Counted from the stretch's first letter, positions 24,033 through 32,740 are shown. The stretch: DNA of 48,799 nucleotides from Bacteroidetes bacterium UBA4414 (GCA_002389765.1 DGQM01000023.1:1-48799); one strand, 5' to 3'. The notes: generated by a model not told the origin, from the sequence alone. Numbers and translations are program-made.

Positions 24033-26264
24033 TTATTTAGCAGCTACCAGCTCTCCTATTAATTGGCTGTCACCAACTATCCATACTTTATCTCCATCCT
24101 CAAACATAGTATTCGATTCCGGATTCAGGATGCGTTTGCCATCACGCTCTATACCTACTATCAGTCCGTTAGTTTTTTCGCGTATGCCACTATCGCGAAT
24201 GGTTTGTCCTAACAGTGGGGAGTTTTCATTCAATACCAATTTTTTCAGCACTACCTCCCGTGTTTCCTGCGCGGCAAGGCTTTGCCCGTTTTCAGGTTCT
24301 ATGTATTTCTTAAATGCCTCCAATTGTTCATCTGTACCTATCACAAACAGTTTATCTCCCGGGTACAGGCGCTCATACCTACCCGGTGCGGGTATCGTAT
24401 GCAGCTCCCCACGCTTTATCATGGCTATGTTGATGCCAAAGCGTTCGCGTATCTGCATTTCTTCCAATGTGTTACCCGTACATACAGCACCTGCAGGGAA
24501 AGTAATACGTGCAATATGCGCATCCCACGGTGCCAATTCCCGCATACTTGCCTTCGCCTCTTGTAGCTCACGATGATAGAAATTGAACATAAACCTGTTC
24601 TCGAGCTTGATGTAGAATTTATGTATGCGCTTAGAGAATATTGCCGCAAAGCTTACCAATATTATCGCACCACCAATAGCCACTATTACAGGGAAAAAGC
24701 TAAGCATGAACAAGCTGATATAGACAATAGAAATACCTGCCCTTACCAGCCGCAAAAATAGCAATGGTGCTCTGTACCGTCTGTTGCTCCACAACAATGC
24801 AGTAGATTCCGGCGCAACCTTGCGCAATACCAATGCCCACAAAAATGGCGACATGGCTGCTAGGCACAATACAGCTGTTATGATATGCGTCCACACATCA
24901 GACTTTACATAATCATCTACCCACCACAATACATATTTTGCAAACAGGAAGATGATACCAATGATGACCAACGAGAATACAATAATAATTACCAGTGTTG
25001 CCTGTATCACCTTTCGCCAATCACTGGCAGTGGTTATAGACTGCGCACCAGTACTATACCTATCCAGTGCTTTTCTCCATTTTACAGGCAGCAATTTATC
25101 TGCCAACTCATAAGTAGGCCCAGCAAGTTTTATTAGGTAAGGTGTGGAGAATGTAGTAACTGCCGATACTGCCACAGCAATGGGGTACAGGAAGCTACTT
25201 GTAACACCTAATGTAACACCCAGTGTAGCAATAATAAAAGAGAACTCACCTATCTGCCCCATGCTCATACCTGCATGTATAGCACGTTTCAGTGGTTGGC
25301 CGGCAATCAATGCACCTGCTATTACGTGCAGCACTTTACCCACAATCAACGTCAATGTTATAATAAGTATCGGCCCTGAATAGTCCACCAATACTTTAGG
25401 GTCTATCAGCATACCTACCGATACAAAGAACACCGCCCCAAATAAATCCTTAACAGGCTGTACGATGTGTTCTATCCTTTCTGCCTGTGTTGTTTCTGCC
25501 AGTATAGAACCCATTACAAACGCACCCAATGCAGGAGAAAACCCTGCAAGCGACGAAAGCATCACCATGCCAAGGCACATACCTATTGCCAGTACCAACA
25601 ACGTCTCGTTATTCAAGTGTTTCTGTACTCGACTTAGGAACGACGGAATAAAAAAGATACCTGCCATAAACCAGAGTATCAGAAAGAATGCCAGTGTTAG
25701 GATAGATGTCAGCATCTGTGTACCGGCAAATTCGCGACTCACTGCAATGGTAGATAGCAATACCATCAACACAACAGCCACAAGGTCTTCAATTATCAAT
25801 ACCCCAAATACCAACTCTGCAAACTTGCGTCCCTTCAGTCCCATCTCATCGAAAGAGCGGAGAATAATCGTTGTGGATGCTATACTCATGATACCACCCA
25901 GAAATATGCAATCCATTAGTGGCCAGCCTAGCAGCTTACCCAGTATGAATCCAATGCCCAACATAGCAGATACTTCTATCAATGCTGTGATGGACGATGT
26001 ACCGCCTACATGCATCAGTTTCTTAAAACTGAATTCCAACCCGAGCGTAAACAATAAAAATATAACACCTATATCTGCCCATGCACGCACATTCTCTATG
26101 TCCGTTACCGTAGGAAATAGTTTGAAGTTGGGACTCACCAGCAGTCCTGCCAGTATATAGCCAAGCACCACAGGTTGCTTCAGTTTTTTAAACAGCAATG
26201 TGGTAATACCTGCCACTATCAGTATCAGCGCAAGGTCTTGTATAAGATGTGGTAAATGATTCAT
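24033..26264 (-). CDS. Kef/CPA2-type cation:proton antiporter with extra membrane segment and two RCK_C domains
   Basis: 743 residues. Residues 1-400 are a CPA2 antiporter: VVLGYILAGLLVSP, DIGVIFLLFTLGLEF, then GVLIIEDLVAVVLM with the Glu-Asp pair in the ion site, and GAFVMGSILAET. Residues about 415-560 add four or so more membrane helices (QATLVIIIVFSLVIIGIIF and further ones). The cytoplasmic end carries two TrkA-C/RCK_C-like domains, the first around 585-655 (ITFPAGAVCTGNTLEEMQIRE) and the second at 665-743 (LVLNENSPLLGQTIRDSG...KVWIVGDSQLIGEL). No RCK_N NAD-binding Rossmann domain is visible. It probably exchanges K+ or Na+ for H+; the ion is not certain. Confidence 0.88.
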   Translation of the reverse strand: MNHLPHLIQDLALILIVAGITTLLFKKLKQPVVLGYILAGLLVSPNFKLFPTVTDIENVRAWADIGVIFLLFTLGLEFSFKKLMHVGGTSSITALIEVSAMLGIGFILGKLLGWPLMDCIFLGGIMSIASTTIILRSFDEMGLKGRKFAELVFGVLIIEDLVAVVLMVLLSTIAVSREFAGTQMLTSILTLAFFLILWFMAGIFFIPSFLSRVQKHLNNETLLVLAIGMCLGMVMLSSLAGFSPALGAFVMGSILAETTQAERIEHIVQPVKDLFGAVFFVSVGMLIDPKVLVDYSGPILIITLTLIVGKVLHVIAGALIAGQPLKRAIHAGMSMGQIGEFSFIIATLGVTLGVTSSFLYPIAVAVSAVTTFSTPYLIKLAGPTYELADKLLPVKWRKALDRYSTGAQSITTASDWRKVIQATLVIIIVFSLVIIGIIFLFAKYVLWWVDDYVKSDVWTHIITAVLCLAAMSPFLWALVLRKVAPESTALLWSNRRYRAPLLFLRLVRAGISIVYISLFMLSFFPVIVAIGGAIILVSFAAIFSKRIHKFYIKLENRFMFNFYHRELQEAKASMRELAPWDAHIARITFPAGAVCTGNTLEEMQIRERFGINIAMIKRGELHTIPAPGRYERLYPGDKLFVIGTDEQLEAFKKYIEPENGQSLAAQETREVVLKKLVLNENSPLLGQTIRDSGIREKTNGLIVGIERDGKRILNPESNTMFEDGDKVWIVGDSQLIGELVAAK

Positions 26265-26449
26265 GCCTCTTTATAAAAATAATGCTTCATAACCGTAGTT
26301 TTTACATTCATCCTGTTAAATGCATAAGCCTTTCAGATTAAGCTTATTAACCCACACATAAAATTTCAGGGCATTTGTAGATAGATACGCTATTTATGAG
26401 AAGCACTCTTCTATTTCTATGTATCTTTAAGGCAAAGAATTATTGTAAG

Positions 26450-27295
26450 ATGCGCACTTGTATTTATGCTATTGTTTGTTTGCTGATGTTGTCGGGGTTT
26501 AATGCGTCGGCTCAATGCCCTGCTGCAACACCATCCCTTATACATATACAATCAGACAGCGTAAGTATAGCGTGGGCATTTGCAGGTGCGGGCGTTTATG
26601 AATATGCTGTATTGCCTGCCAGTACTGCTGCACCCACTACAGGCACATCTACATCACTGGTTACAGCAGGCGTTGGCGGCCTTGCACCGGGTGTTGCTTA
26701 CAAAGCATGGCATCGCACTTACTGCGGCGCAAGTTTGTTCACGCCATGGACATCACTCAGTTTCTCTACTCCATGCGGCGCCCCTGGCACTATAAGCGTA
26801 ACAAATGCAAAAGCAGATAGCGCAGATATAACCTGGACTGCTGTAAGCCCAGGAGCTAATTATCAATATTATGTAGATACTGTAAGTACCACACCTACAT
26901 CCGGTACACCCATTAATACAAACACAGTGCGTATAAAAGGTTTGAAGCCTGCTAAAACTTATTATGCTTTTGCACGCACCAGTTGCGGCAGCAGCGTGTA
27001 CTCTGCATGGGCTATGCAATCGTTCTTTACTCCATGGTCGGTAGGAGTTAACAATATCGCTGCAGGTAATGAAATAAGCATTTACCCGAATCCGGCAAAA
27101 GATATATTGTACATTAAAAACAATAATACTCCTTTCCTATTGCTGATTGCAAATATGAGTGGCAAGACTGTATTGGCTACAGAAGTACATACAGGCACTA
27201 ATGCTATCAATATCAGCACCTTAAGCCAAGGTGTATATATGATGCGCTATTTGCAAGGTGAGGAAGTACAGGTTAAAAAGCTTTTAAAAGACTAA
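26450..27295 (+). CDS. Fibronectin type III-like repeat protein with type A T9SS sorting domain
   Basis: 281 residues from ATG 26450, which gives MRTCIYAIVCLLMLSGFNASAQ, a clean signal peptide. An ATG 18 codons upstream precedes a TATCTTTA element (26422-26429) that looks like a -7 box, so the shorter start is better. Two FN3-like sandwich domains follow (about 22-110 and 112-195), each with a 'SVSIAW'/'SADITW' strand and 'GLxPGxxYxxxxRTxCG' pattern (CPAATPSLIHIQSDSVSIAW, GLKPAKTYYAFARTSCG). The end (ISIYPNPAKDILYI ... GVYMMRYLQGEEVQVKKLLKD) is a type A T9SS sorting domain, so the protein should be secreted or anchored to the surface. No enzyme domain is present. Ligand unknown. Confidence 0.85.
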   Translation: MRTCIYAIVCLLMLSGFNASAQCPAATPSLIHIQSDSVSIAWAFAGAGVYEYAVLPASTAAPTTGTSTSLVTAGVGGLAPGVAYKAWHRTYCGASLFTPWTSLSFSTPCGAPGTISVTNAKADSADITWTAVSPGANYQYYVDTVSTTPTSGTPINTNTVRIKGLKPAKTYYAFARTSCGSSVYSAWAMQSFFTPWSVGVNNIAAGNEISIYPNPAKDILYIKNNNTPFLLLIANMSGKTVLATEVHTGTNAINISTLSQGVYMMRYLQGEEVQVKKLLKD

Positions 27296-27416
27296 TAAAT
27301 AGCAATTTCCTATAATCTTATACCAGCTTTCATAAAATAGCTTTTGACAGATAGCCTCAAACATTCAAAATCGACAAACGTTAACCGGCGCTTAACTAAA
27401 GATTACAGGTATTTGT

Positions 27417-27424
27417 TATCTTTG
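27417..27424 (+). promoter_or_regulatory. -7 box candidate for the 27469 lipoprotein gene
   Basis: TATCTTTG (TAnnTTTG) lies 44 bp before the ATG at 27469, giving a leader of about 37 nt. No convincing -33 element. Confidence 0.5.
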
Positions 27425-27468
27425 CAGCAGAGATATAGAAGGTAGAGAGGCCAAAATATTTCAAAAAT

Positions 27469-27930
27469 ATGAAACAGTATATCTCGCTGCTAGCAATAGC
27501 AATTTTTACAATCTTTGTTTATTCCTGCAATAAGGGTACAGTGGTAACGTATCCGGAGAATTTGAATCAGGGTTATAACGATAATGAAATTACCTACGAT
27601 CAGATAAATGGTACATACAGAATGTATGATAGTATTCACTTTGTTGGTATAGAAGCATATCAGCAAATTGATAACAAATTCAAACATAGTATCAACCATA
27701 CCGAAACTGTAAAAATCAATATTGAAAATGGCGTTGGTGCTTTCAACCTTCGTGGACTGCATTTTGTAGAAAGCAGAGGTGTGATGAGCGAATATATAGC
27801 TCCGAATCCGGGTTATGATATAACTAAAATATGGTTCCGTAGGGATAGTATATATGTAAACTATCTGATGCGCGCATACAAGCCCGATAGTGTTCTCAGC
27901 ATCACGTTGATGGGTTATAAAGTAAAATAA
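27469..27930 (+). CDS. Small lipoprotein of unknown function (paralogue-like to 23595-24029)
   Basis: 153 residues. MKQYISLLAIAIFTIFVYSC ends in a lipobox-like VYSC, so Cys20 is the likely lipidation site, followed by NKGTVV. The folded part begins YDQINGTYRMYDSIHF and ends FRRDSIYVNYLMRAYKP...LMGYKVK. The spacing between the GTYxxYDS and DSIYVNY blocks and the GYK end resembles the 144-residue lipoprotein at 23595. It may be a small envelope-associated sandwich protein, but no characterised family is recognised. It has its own -7 box and a strong terminator. Confidence 0.72.
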   Translation: MKQYISLLAIAIFTIFVYSCNKGTVVTYPENLNQGYNDNEITYDQINGTYRMYDSIHFVGIEAYQQIDNKFKHSINHTETVKINIENGVGAFNLRGLHFVESRGVMSEYIAPNPGYDITKIWFRRDSIYVNYLMRAYKPDSVLSITLMGYKVK

Positions 27931-27960
27931 AAAGAGGCGCAGATTGCGCCTCTTTTTATT
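27931..27960. terminator. Bidirectional terminator between lipoprotein and glycosylase genes
   Basis: AAAGAGGCGCA (27931-27941) pairs with TGCGCCTCTTT (27945-27955) around a three-base loop, with TTATT after it on the plus strand. It overlaps the last bases of the convergent glycosylase gene. Confidence 0.85.
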
Positions 27961-28576
27961 TATCGTCTTTCCATCGCCATAGCATCAGGCATGCATAGGT
28001 TCTGTAAGGGCTCCATTTGGCAGATAGCTTCAGCATTTTTTCTTTCATCGCTTTCTTATCTGTCATATCTATACCATACACTTTGGCCATGCCCTGTTGA
28101 ATACCCAAGTCATCTACTGCAAACACATCTTCTCTACCTAGCGTAAACATCAGCAGCATCTCAACCGTCCATTTCCCCACACCCTTTATGGGCAGCAGAA
28201 AATCCATCACCTCTTCGTTACTCATCTTATACAGCTTCTTGTCCTCCATGCCATGTTCCAGCGCATAGCGCGCTACGTTTTGTACATAGGTCACTTTCGC
28301 GTTCGATAAGCCAATTGCCCGCAGTGTTTCATGCGGCATATCTGCTATCTGTTGCGGTGTGGGCTCCTTACCATCAAACAACAGCAGAAAACGCTTGAAT
28401 ATCACATCTGCCACCTTGGTACTTAGTTGCTGGCTCATGATGGATGCACACAAACGCAGGCATATATTCTTTCGTTTCTTCAATTCCAGATCGGGGAATG
28501 CTGCTACCAGCTTTTGCAGCTTCTTGTCTTTAGAAAGATGTTCGTGGTATACGGCTTTGGTAATGCTCTTTGCCAT
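27956..28576 (-). CDS. AlkA-like DNA-3-methyladenine glycosylase (HhH-GPD superfamily)
   Basis: 206 residues. The protein shows CASIMSQQLSTKVADVIFKRF, the family's 'QQ.S...A' helix; the helix-hairpin-helix LLPIKGVGKWTVEMLLMF (about 127-144) that grips DNA; and VFAVDDLGIQQG with the catalytic Asp (155 or 156). It excises alkylated purines in base excision repair. There is no Cys-rich iron-sulfur loop, so EndoIII/MutY is excluded, and no N-terminal AlkA TBP-like domain, so this is the short form common in Gram-positive and Bacteroidota genomes. It starts at ATG 28576 and is divergent from gcvT. Confidence 0.9.
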   Translation of the reverse strand: MAKSITKAVYHEHLSKDKKLQKLVAAFPDLELKKRKNICLRLCASIMSQQLSTKVADVIFKRFLLLFDGKEPTPQQIADMPHETLRAIGLSNAKVTYVQNVARYALEHGMEDKKLYKMSNEEVMDFLLPIKGVGKWTVEMLLMFTLGREDVFAVDDLGIQQGMAKVYGIDMTDKKAMKEKMLKLSAKWSPYRTYACLMLWRWKDDK

Positions 28577-28602
28577 AAATATGCTTTAACAAATAATAGT
28601 TG

Positions 28603-28697
28603 TATTTTTGCAGTAGTAAAATGATGATGCGATTTTCAACAAATATCAGTATTCCCGTTCACTAACCGGCAATCTGTAACCAAAATAGCAGTTACAG
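28603..28697 (+). promoter_or_regulatory. -7 box, 14-codon micro-ORF and hairpin upstream of gcvT
   Basis: TATTTTTG at 28603-28610 matches TAnnTTTG. Ten bases on, an ATG at 28621 opens a 14-codon frame (MMMRFSTNISIPVH) ending at 28665. A 7-bp hairpin (CTGTAAC 28674-28680 with GTTACAG 28691-28697) follows, then two more GTAACC copies near 28704-28720. This could be a leader transcript for gcvT or an unrelated small RNA start. I see no glycine-riboswitch core. Confidence 0.25.
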
Positions 28698-28784
28698 AAA
28701 ATCCGTAACCGTTTGTAACCATTTTACCTGAAACACACCATCACATTAAAACAAACAAACATATTAACTAACCAAGCAATAACT

Positions 28785-28792
28785 TATCTTTG
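28785..28792 (+). promoter_or_regulatory. -7 box candidate for gcvT
   Basis: TATCTTTG lies 31 bp before the gcvT ATG at 28824. It is the more proximal of two TAnnTTTG boxes in this intergenic region. Confidence 0.55.
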
Positions 28793-28823
28793 CACCCAAT
28801 CAAATCTTAATACATTCAGGAAA

Positions 28824-29909
28824 ATGAAGAATACTCCATTTACTCAAAAACACATCGACCTCGGTGCTAAAATGGCCGAATTTGCAGGTTATAACATGCC
28901 TATATCTTATTCGGGCATTAACGAAGAGCACCAGACAGTACGCAACAATGCAGGTGTATTTGATGTAAGCCATATGGGCGAATTCATCCTGAAAGGGCCT
29001 GATGCATTGGATCTGATTCAGCGTGTTACTACCAACGACGCATCTAAACTGACAGATGGCAAAGCACAATACTCTTGCCTGCCAAATAACGAAGGCGGTA
29101 TTGTAGACGATTTGCTGGTATACTGTGTTGAAACCAACAATGTATACATGCTGGTTGTAAATGCATCGAACATAGAAAAAGACTGGAACTGGATAAGCCA
29201 ACACAATACAAAAGGTGTTGAGATGCACAATATATCTGACAAAACAGGCCTGTTAGCTGTGCAAGGCCCTAAGGCTGTGCAGTACATGCAAACGCTTACA
29301 GATATGGACATCACCAACCTGAAGTACTACACCTTTACAAAAGGCACATTTGCAGGTATTGAAAACGTACTGGTAAGCGCTACAGGATATACAGGTGCAG
29401 GTGGTGTTGAAATCTACTTCGAGGATAAAGACAACAATGCAGAGGTAATCTGGAACAAGATATTTGAAGCAGGTGCTACAGGTGGCATGAAGCCGATAGG
29501 CCTTGCTGCACGCGATACACTGCGTCTTGAAATGGGCTTCTGTTTGTATGGCAATGATATAGACGATACTACATCTCCGCTGGAAGCAGGTTTGGGCTGG
29601 ATTACAAAATTCACGAAAGACTTCACTTCACGCAGCATATTCGAAGCACAGAAAGCAGAAGGCCTGAAGCGCAAACTGGTAGGTATCGAAATGGTAGACA
29701 AAGGTATTCCTCGCCACCACTACAAAGTGCAGGATGCTAATGGCAACGAGATTGGTTTCGTTACTTCTGGTACACAAGCACCAAGCCTTGGCAAAGCTAT
29801 AGGCATGGCTTATGTAACCAAAGAAAACGCAGCAGAGGGTACAGAAGTATTTGTTGCCGTTCGCGATAAAGCATTGAAAGCTAAAGTGGTGAAAATACCA
29901 TTTGCATAG
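28824..29909 (+). CDS. gcvT: Glycine cleavage system T protein (aminomethyltransferase)
   Basis: 361 residues. GcvT moves the aminomethyl carbon from the lipoyl H protein to tetrahydrofolate, releasing ammonia. Family landmarks are clear: KHIDLGAKMAEFAGYNMPISY, the NAGVFDVSHMGE segment with the catalytic Asp region, DDLLVYCVE, SATGYTGAGGVEIYFE, RDTLRLEMGFCLYGNDI and VTSGTQAPSLGKAIGMAYV in the C-terminal barrel. Length and order are standard. No gcvH or gcvP is adjacent, so the cleavage system is dispersed in this genome. Codon use resembles that of the highly expressed genes in the window. Confidence 0.97.
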   Translation: MKNTPFTQKHIDLGAKMAEFAGYNMPISYSGINEEHQTVRNNAGVFDVSHMGEFILKGPDALDLIQRVTTNDASKLTDGKAQYSCLPNNEGGIVDDLLVYCVETNNVYMLVVNASNIEKDWNWISQHNTKGVEMHNISDKTGLLAVQGPKAVQYMQTLTDMDITNLKYYTFTKGTFAGIENVLVSATGYTGAGGVEIYFEDKDNNAEVIWNKIFEAGATGGMKPIGLAARDTLRLEMGFCLYGNDIDDTTSPLEAGLGWITKFTKDFTSRSIFEAQKAEGLKRKLVGIEMVDKGIPRHHYKVQDANGNEIGFVTSGTQAPSLGKAIGMAYVTKENAAEGTEVFVAVRDKALKAKVVKIPFA

Positions 29910-29951
29910 TTTGTAACATCACTAATCATTTTAAACTATAACCAATATTAT

Positions 29952-32588
29952 ATGAAAATTATTCCTTTAGGAACGATACTGCTTTTACTTTGTTTTACTA
30001 TCAATTCAAGTGCACAATGTAGATTAGACAAATCAAATTGGACCCTAGTCTTTAATGAAGACTTTGACAGCTATAGCGGCAGTGTTAATAATCTACTTGG
30101 CTATTTCAGCCCATGGAGAGGTATAAAAGAAAGTACACCGTCATTAGATGGCTGGGGCTCAGAATATTATGACCCTAGTCAAATTTCGTTAGTACCGGAT
30201 GGTGGAGGCGGTCATTTATTAAGACTTACGGCAACACAAACATCGGCTAAAGATGCAAGTGGTAATTTACTCCCATTTGGAACTTATGGAGGGAAAACTA
30301 AATGGTACAAATCAGGGATGCTAACATTTAAAGATGATCTTAATGGTACAAGTATAAATGGTAATGCACTTCCTTTTGATCCTGGACCAAACCCCAACCC
30401 AAATAATGATCGGGGGTATGCTTATGGAATGTTTGAAGTACGTGCCAAATTTCCTTCAGGCCCAGCTGGCGTATGGGATACTTGGCCAGCTCTTTGGCTA
30501 ATCGGTGTGTTTTCTGAAATTGACATTGTTGACGAAACCATAGATAACACAAATAATATTTTAATGCAAAATGTACTTGACTGGGGTAGTTTCCCAGGCT
30601 ACCCAAAAGGAACGGCTTGGATCAAGGGTAATAGTACAACAAACGGGGATACTTATCAGGGTTCAAAAAGCTATAATACAGGAGATGTAGTTATCTTTAA
30701 TCATTACTATTATACTGCATCAACCTATATCCCAAACAGTGTTTGTGGGATGACAAAGGCATATAGCAATACAATAGATCTGACCAATACATTCAATACC
30801 TATACTGCTGTATGGACACCAGATAAAATCACTTTTTTCTTTAATGGTGTTGAGGTTAATACAATATTATCTTCAGAAATAAGCTTTACATACAGCCCTC
30901 TTCGTTTTATACTTAGTTTGGAAATGCACGAAGGTATTGCAGGCTTGAGTACAACTGAGATAAAATCATACCATATGGACGTAGAATACGTACGGGTTTA
31001 TAAACCTACAGGTTATGATCCCATTACAAATAATTCAGCAAGTCTTTATAGTCTGACTCCTTATAAATCCACACAAGAATGGGTTAATATACAAGCATAC
31101 GAAGCAGGCACAGGAAATAAATTTGACGTACATTACAATGCCGGCATTAGTAAAGACCTGTCAAATAATGATGTAGTATACTATAGGGATATTAATAACC
31201 AAATATTCAAAGCAACCAAAAATTTAAATGGTGATCCATGGACAAAAACATGGATATCTTATGACTACGGTTATAATAATGTTCCAGGAGATGAAATTGA
31301 TGGTTACTTAGCATATAACCATGTGTTTGATAAGGTATTTTACAGATCTTCCAGTGGCTACATAAGGTGCCTAAATCACAATCAAAATGGTAACTGGTCA
31401 CAAATTAACCCTATTCCTCCTGCTACAATACCAGGTATTGTAAACACACCATACAGCATAGGGATCACTACATCTAGTGGGGATGTCATATATCATGGTG
31501 CAGACAATAAAATTCAAAGATTATACTATGATAATGCTACAAATAGCTGGAAACATCAAACACTTGGCAACTATAGTACTTCTTCTGACTACGTAAGAGG
31601 AGATATTCAGGTTGGCGAAACATACGATAAGTTATTTTACAAATCAGTTAATAATACACTGATGGGCATCTGGCTAGACCCAAGTACTGGAAATAGAATT
31701 TGTGTTCAAATAGACGATATTGTTTCGTCTGCTTATTCAAACCCTGATAACTATTTATCTAGTAATCCGGGAGCTATTGTATGGGCAGAACAAGCATATA
31801 CAGCAGACCGTGTATTTTATATTGGAGCAGATAATAAGATTCATGATTTTTATTGGGATAATGCAACACAGTCCTGGAAACATGAACTTATACCATATCC
31901 ATATGGCAGCCCTTTATTAGGGTATGCAAATGCGGATTTTGCAAAAGGGAACATTTCTTGGGATGCTTTAAGACAACGTGTAATCTATAATGGATTTGAT
32001 GGCAGGCTTCAATATTTCGAAAAAGATCTAACGGGGATATGGTCACATGGTTGGTTAAACAATAATTGGAATACCACCATGTATAACTCCTATAATAGTA
32101 AATTCAACAGTAACTATATTGCATGTATAGAGTCCAATAACGACAATATTTTCTATGTTGATAAAGACAGTTATTTGAGAGCTTTGAATTACGCACTTTG
32201 TGAGGTCAATCTTGACTGCAATGACGGAACAACAACTCAAATTTCGAAAACTACAACTGGACAACAGACACATACGTATATGCATAACAGATCTAATCAA
32301 TATTTCAACAATCCTGAAAGTTCTGCAGGGAATCCATTATACGATAGTAAAAATAATTCCATTGATATCTACCCTAACCCTACTAATGGGGTAAGTTATT
32401 TAGAGTATAGTCCTGATTATAAAAGGGTATTATTGTTTGATGCTTATTATTCATTGGTTGGTGAGCTTCCTCTTGTAAATCAAGATAATAAGCTTGTTAT
32501 CGACCTTAAAAAATATCCTAAGGGTATTTATTTCTTAAAGATAGAATCCTCTAATAAGGTAAGCAATCTTAAATTAATAAAAAATTAA
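29952..32588 (+). CDS. Secreted GH16-like glycoside hydrolase with propeller-like repeats and type A T9SS sorting domain
   Basis: 878 residues with a signal peptide (MKIIPLGTILLLLCFTINSSAQ). Residues about 30-350 are GH16-like: YGMFEVRAKFPSG, WDTWPALWLIG, the catalytic strand SEIDIVDE (Glu189, Asp191, Asp194, Glu195), YTAVWTPDKITFFFNG, and MDVEYVRVYKP at the end. Residues about 223-266 are inserted and look like a chitin-binding CBM5/12 module (SYNTGDVVIFNHYYYTAS). Residues about 405-735 hold seven repeats of the type D.vfY...dn.i......t..W, probably a seven-bladed lectin-like propeller. The end IDIYPNPTNGVSYLEY ... GIYFLKIESSNKV is a type A T9SS domain. The gene is visibly more AT-rich than its neighbours. 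Substrate (laminarin-like beta-glucan or other) is open. Confidence 0.85.
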   Translation: MKIIPLGTILLLLCFTINSSAQCRLDKSNWTLVFNEDFDSYSGSVNNLLGYFSPWRGIKESTPSLDGWGSEYYDPSQISLVPDGGGGHLLRLTATQTSAKDASGNLLPFGTYGGKTKWYKSGMLTFKDDLNGTSINGNALPFDPGPNPNPNNDRGYAYGMFEVRAKFPSGPAGVWDTWPALWLIGVFSEIDIVDETIDNTNNILMQNVLDWGSFPGYPKGTAWIKGNSTTNGDTYQGSKSYNTGDVVIFNHYYYTASTYIPNSVCGMTKAYSNTIDLTNTFNTYTAVWTPDKITFFFNGVEVNTILSSEISFTYSPLRFILSLEMHEGIAGLSTTEIKSYHMDVEYVRVYKPTGYDPITNNSASLYSLTPYKSTQEWVNIQAYEAGTGNKFDVHYNAGISKDLSNNDVVYYRDINNQIFKATKNLNGDPWTKTWISYDYGYNNVPGDEIDGYLAYNHVFDKVFYRSSSGYIRCLNHNQNGNWSQINPIPPATIPGIVNTPYSIGITTSSGDVIYHGADNKIQRLYYDNATNSWKHQTLGNYSTSSDYVRGDIQVGETYDKLFYKSVNNTLMGIWLDPSTGNRICVQIDDIVSSAYSNPDNYLSSNPGAIVWAEQAYTADRVFYIGADNKIHDFYWDNATQSWKHELIPYPYGSPLLGYANADFAKGNISWDALRQRVIYNGFDGRLQYFEKDLTGIWSHGWLNNNWNTTMYNSYNSKFNSNYIACIESNNDNIFYVDKDSYLRALNYALCEVNLDCNDGTTTQISKTTTGQQTHTYMHNRSNQYFNNPESSAGNPLYDSKNNSIDIYPNPTNGVSYLEYSPDYKRVLLFDAYYSLVGELPLVNQDNKLVIDLKKYPKGIYFLKIESSNKVSNLKLIKN

Positions 32589-32674
32589 TACCCGCAAAAA
32601 AAATGCTAGGTATTACTAACAAATAGCGGCACTTAGCATGGCATTAAACCACTTGCGACATAACAGATTTATTC

Positions 32675-32716
32675 AGTAAATGGCCATAACATTAGTGGCC
32701 ATTTACTATTATATTT
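32675..32716 (+). terminator. Terminator after the GH16-like gene
   Basis: A 12-bp perfect inverted repeat (AGTAAATGGCCA 32675-32686 with 32696-32707) has a nine-base loop and is followed by ATTATATTT. It lies 86 bp past the stop codon. Confidence 0.7.
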
Positions 32717-32740
32717 AAATTGTAAAACAACATACGAACA

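Noticed and set aside
25465..26160. 231-codon plus-strand frame opposite the antiporter
   Set aside because: It is rich in Ser, Asn and Pro and mirrors transmembrane codons of the real gene.
28577..28823. Glycine riboswitch upstream of gcvT
   Set aside because: No tandem aptamer core or conserved GGAGAG-like elements could be found; only a short hairpin and GTAACC repeats.
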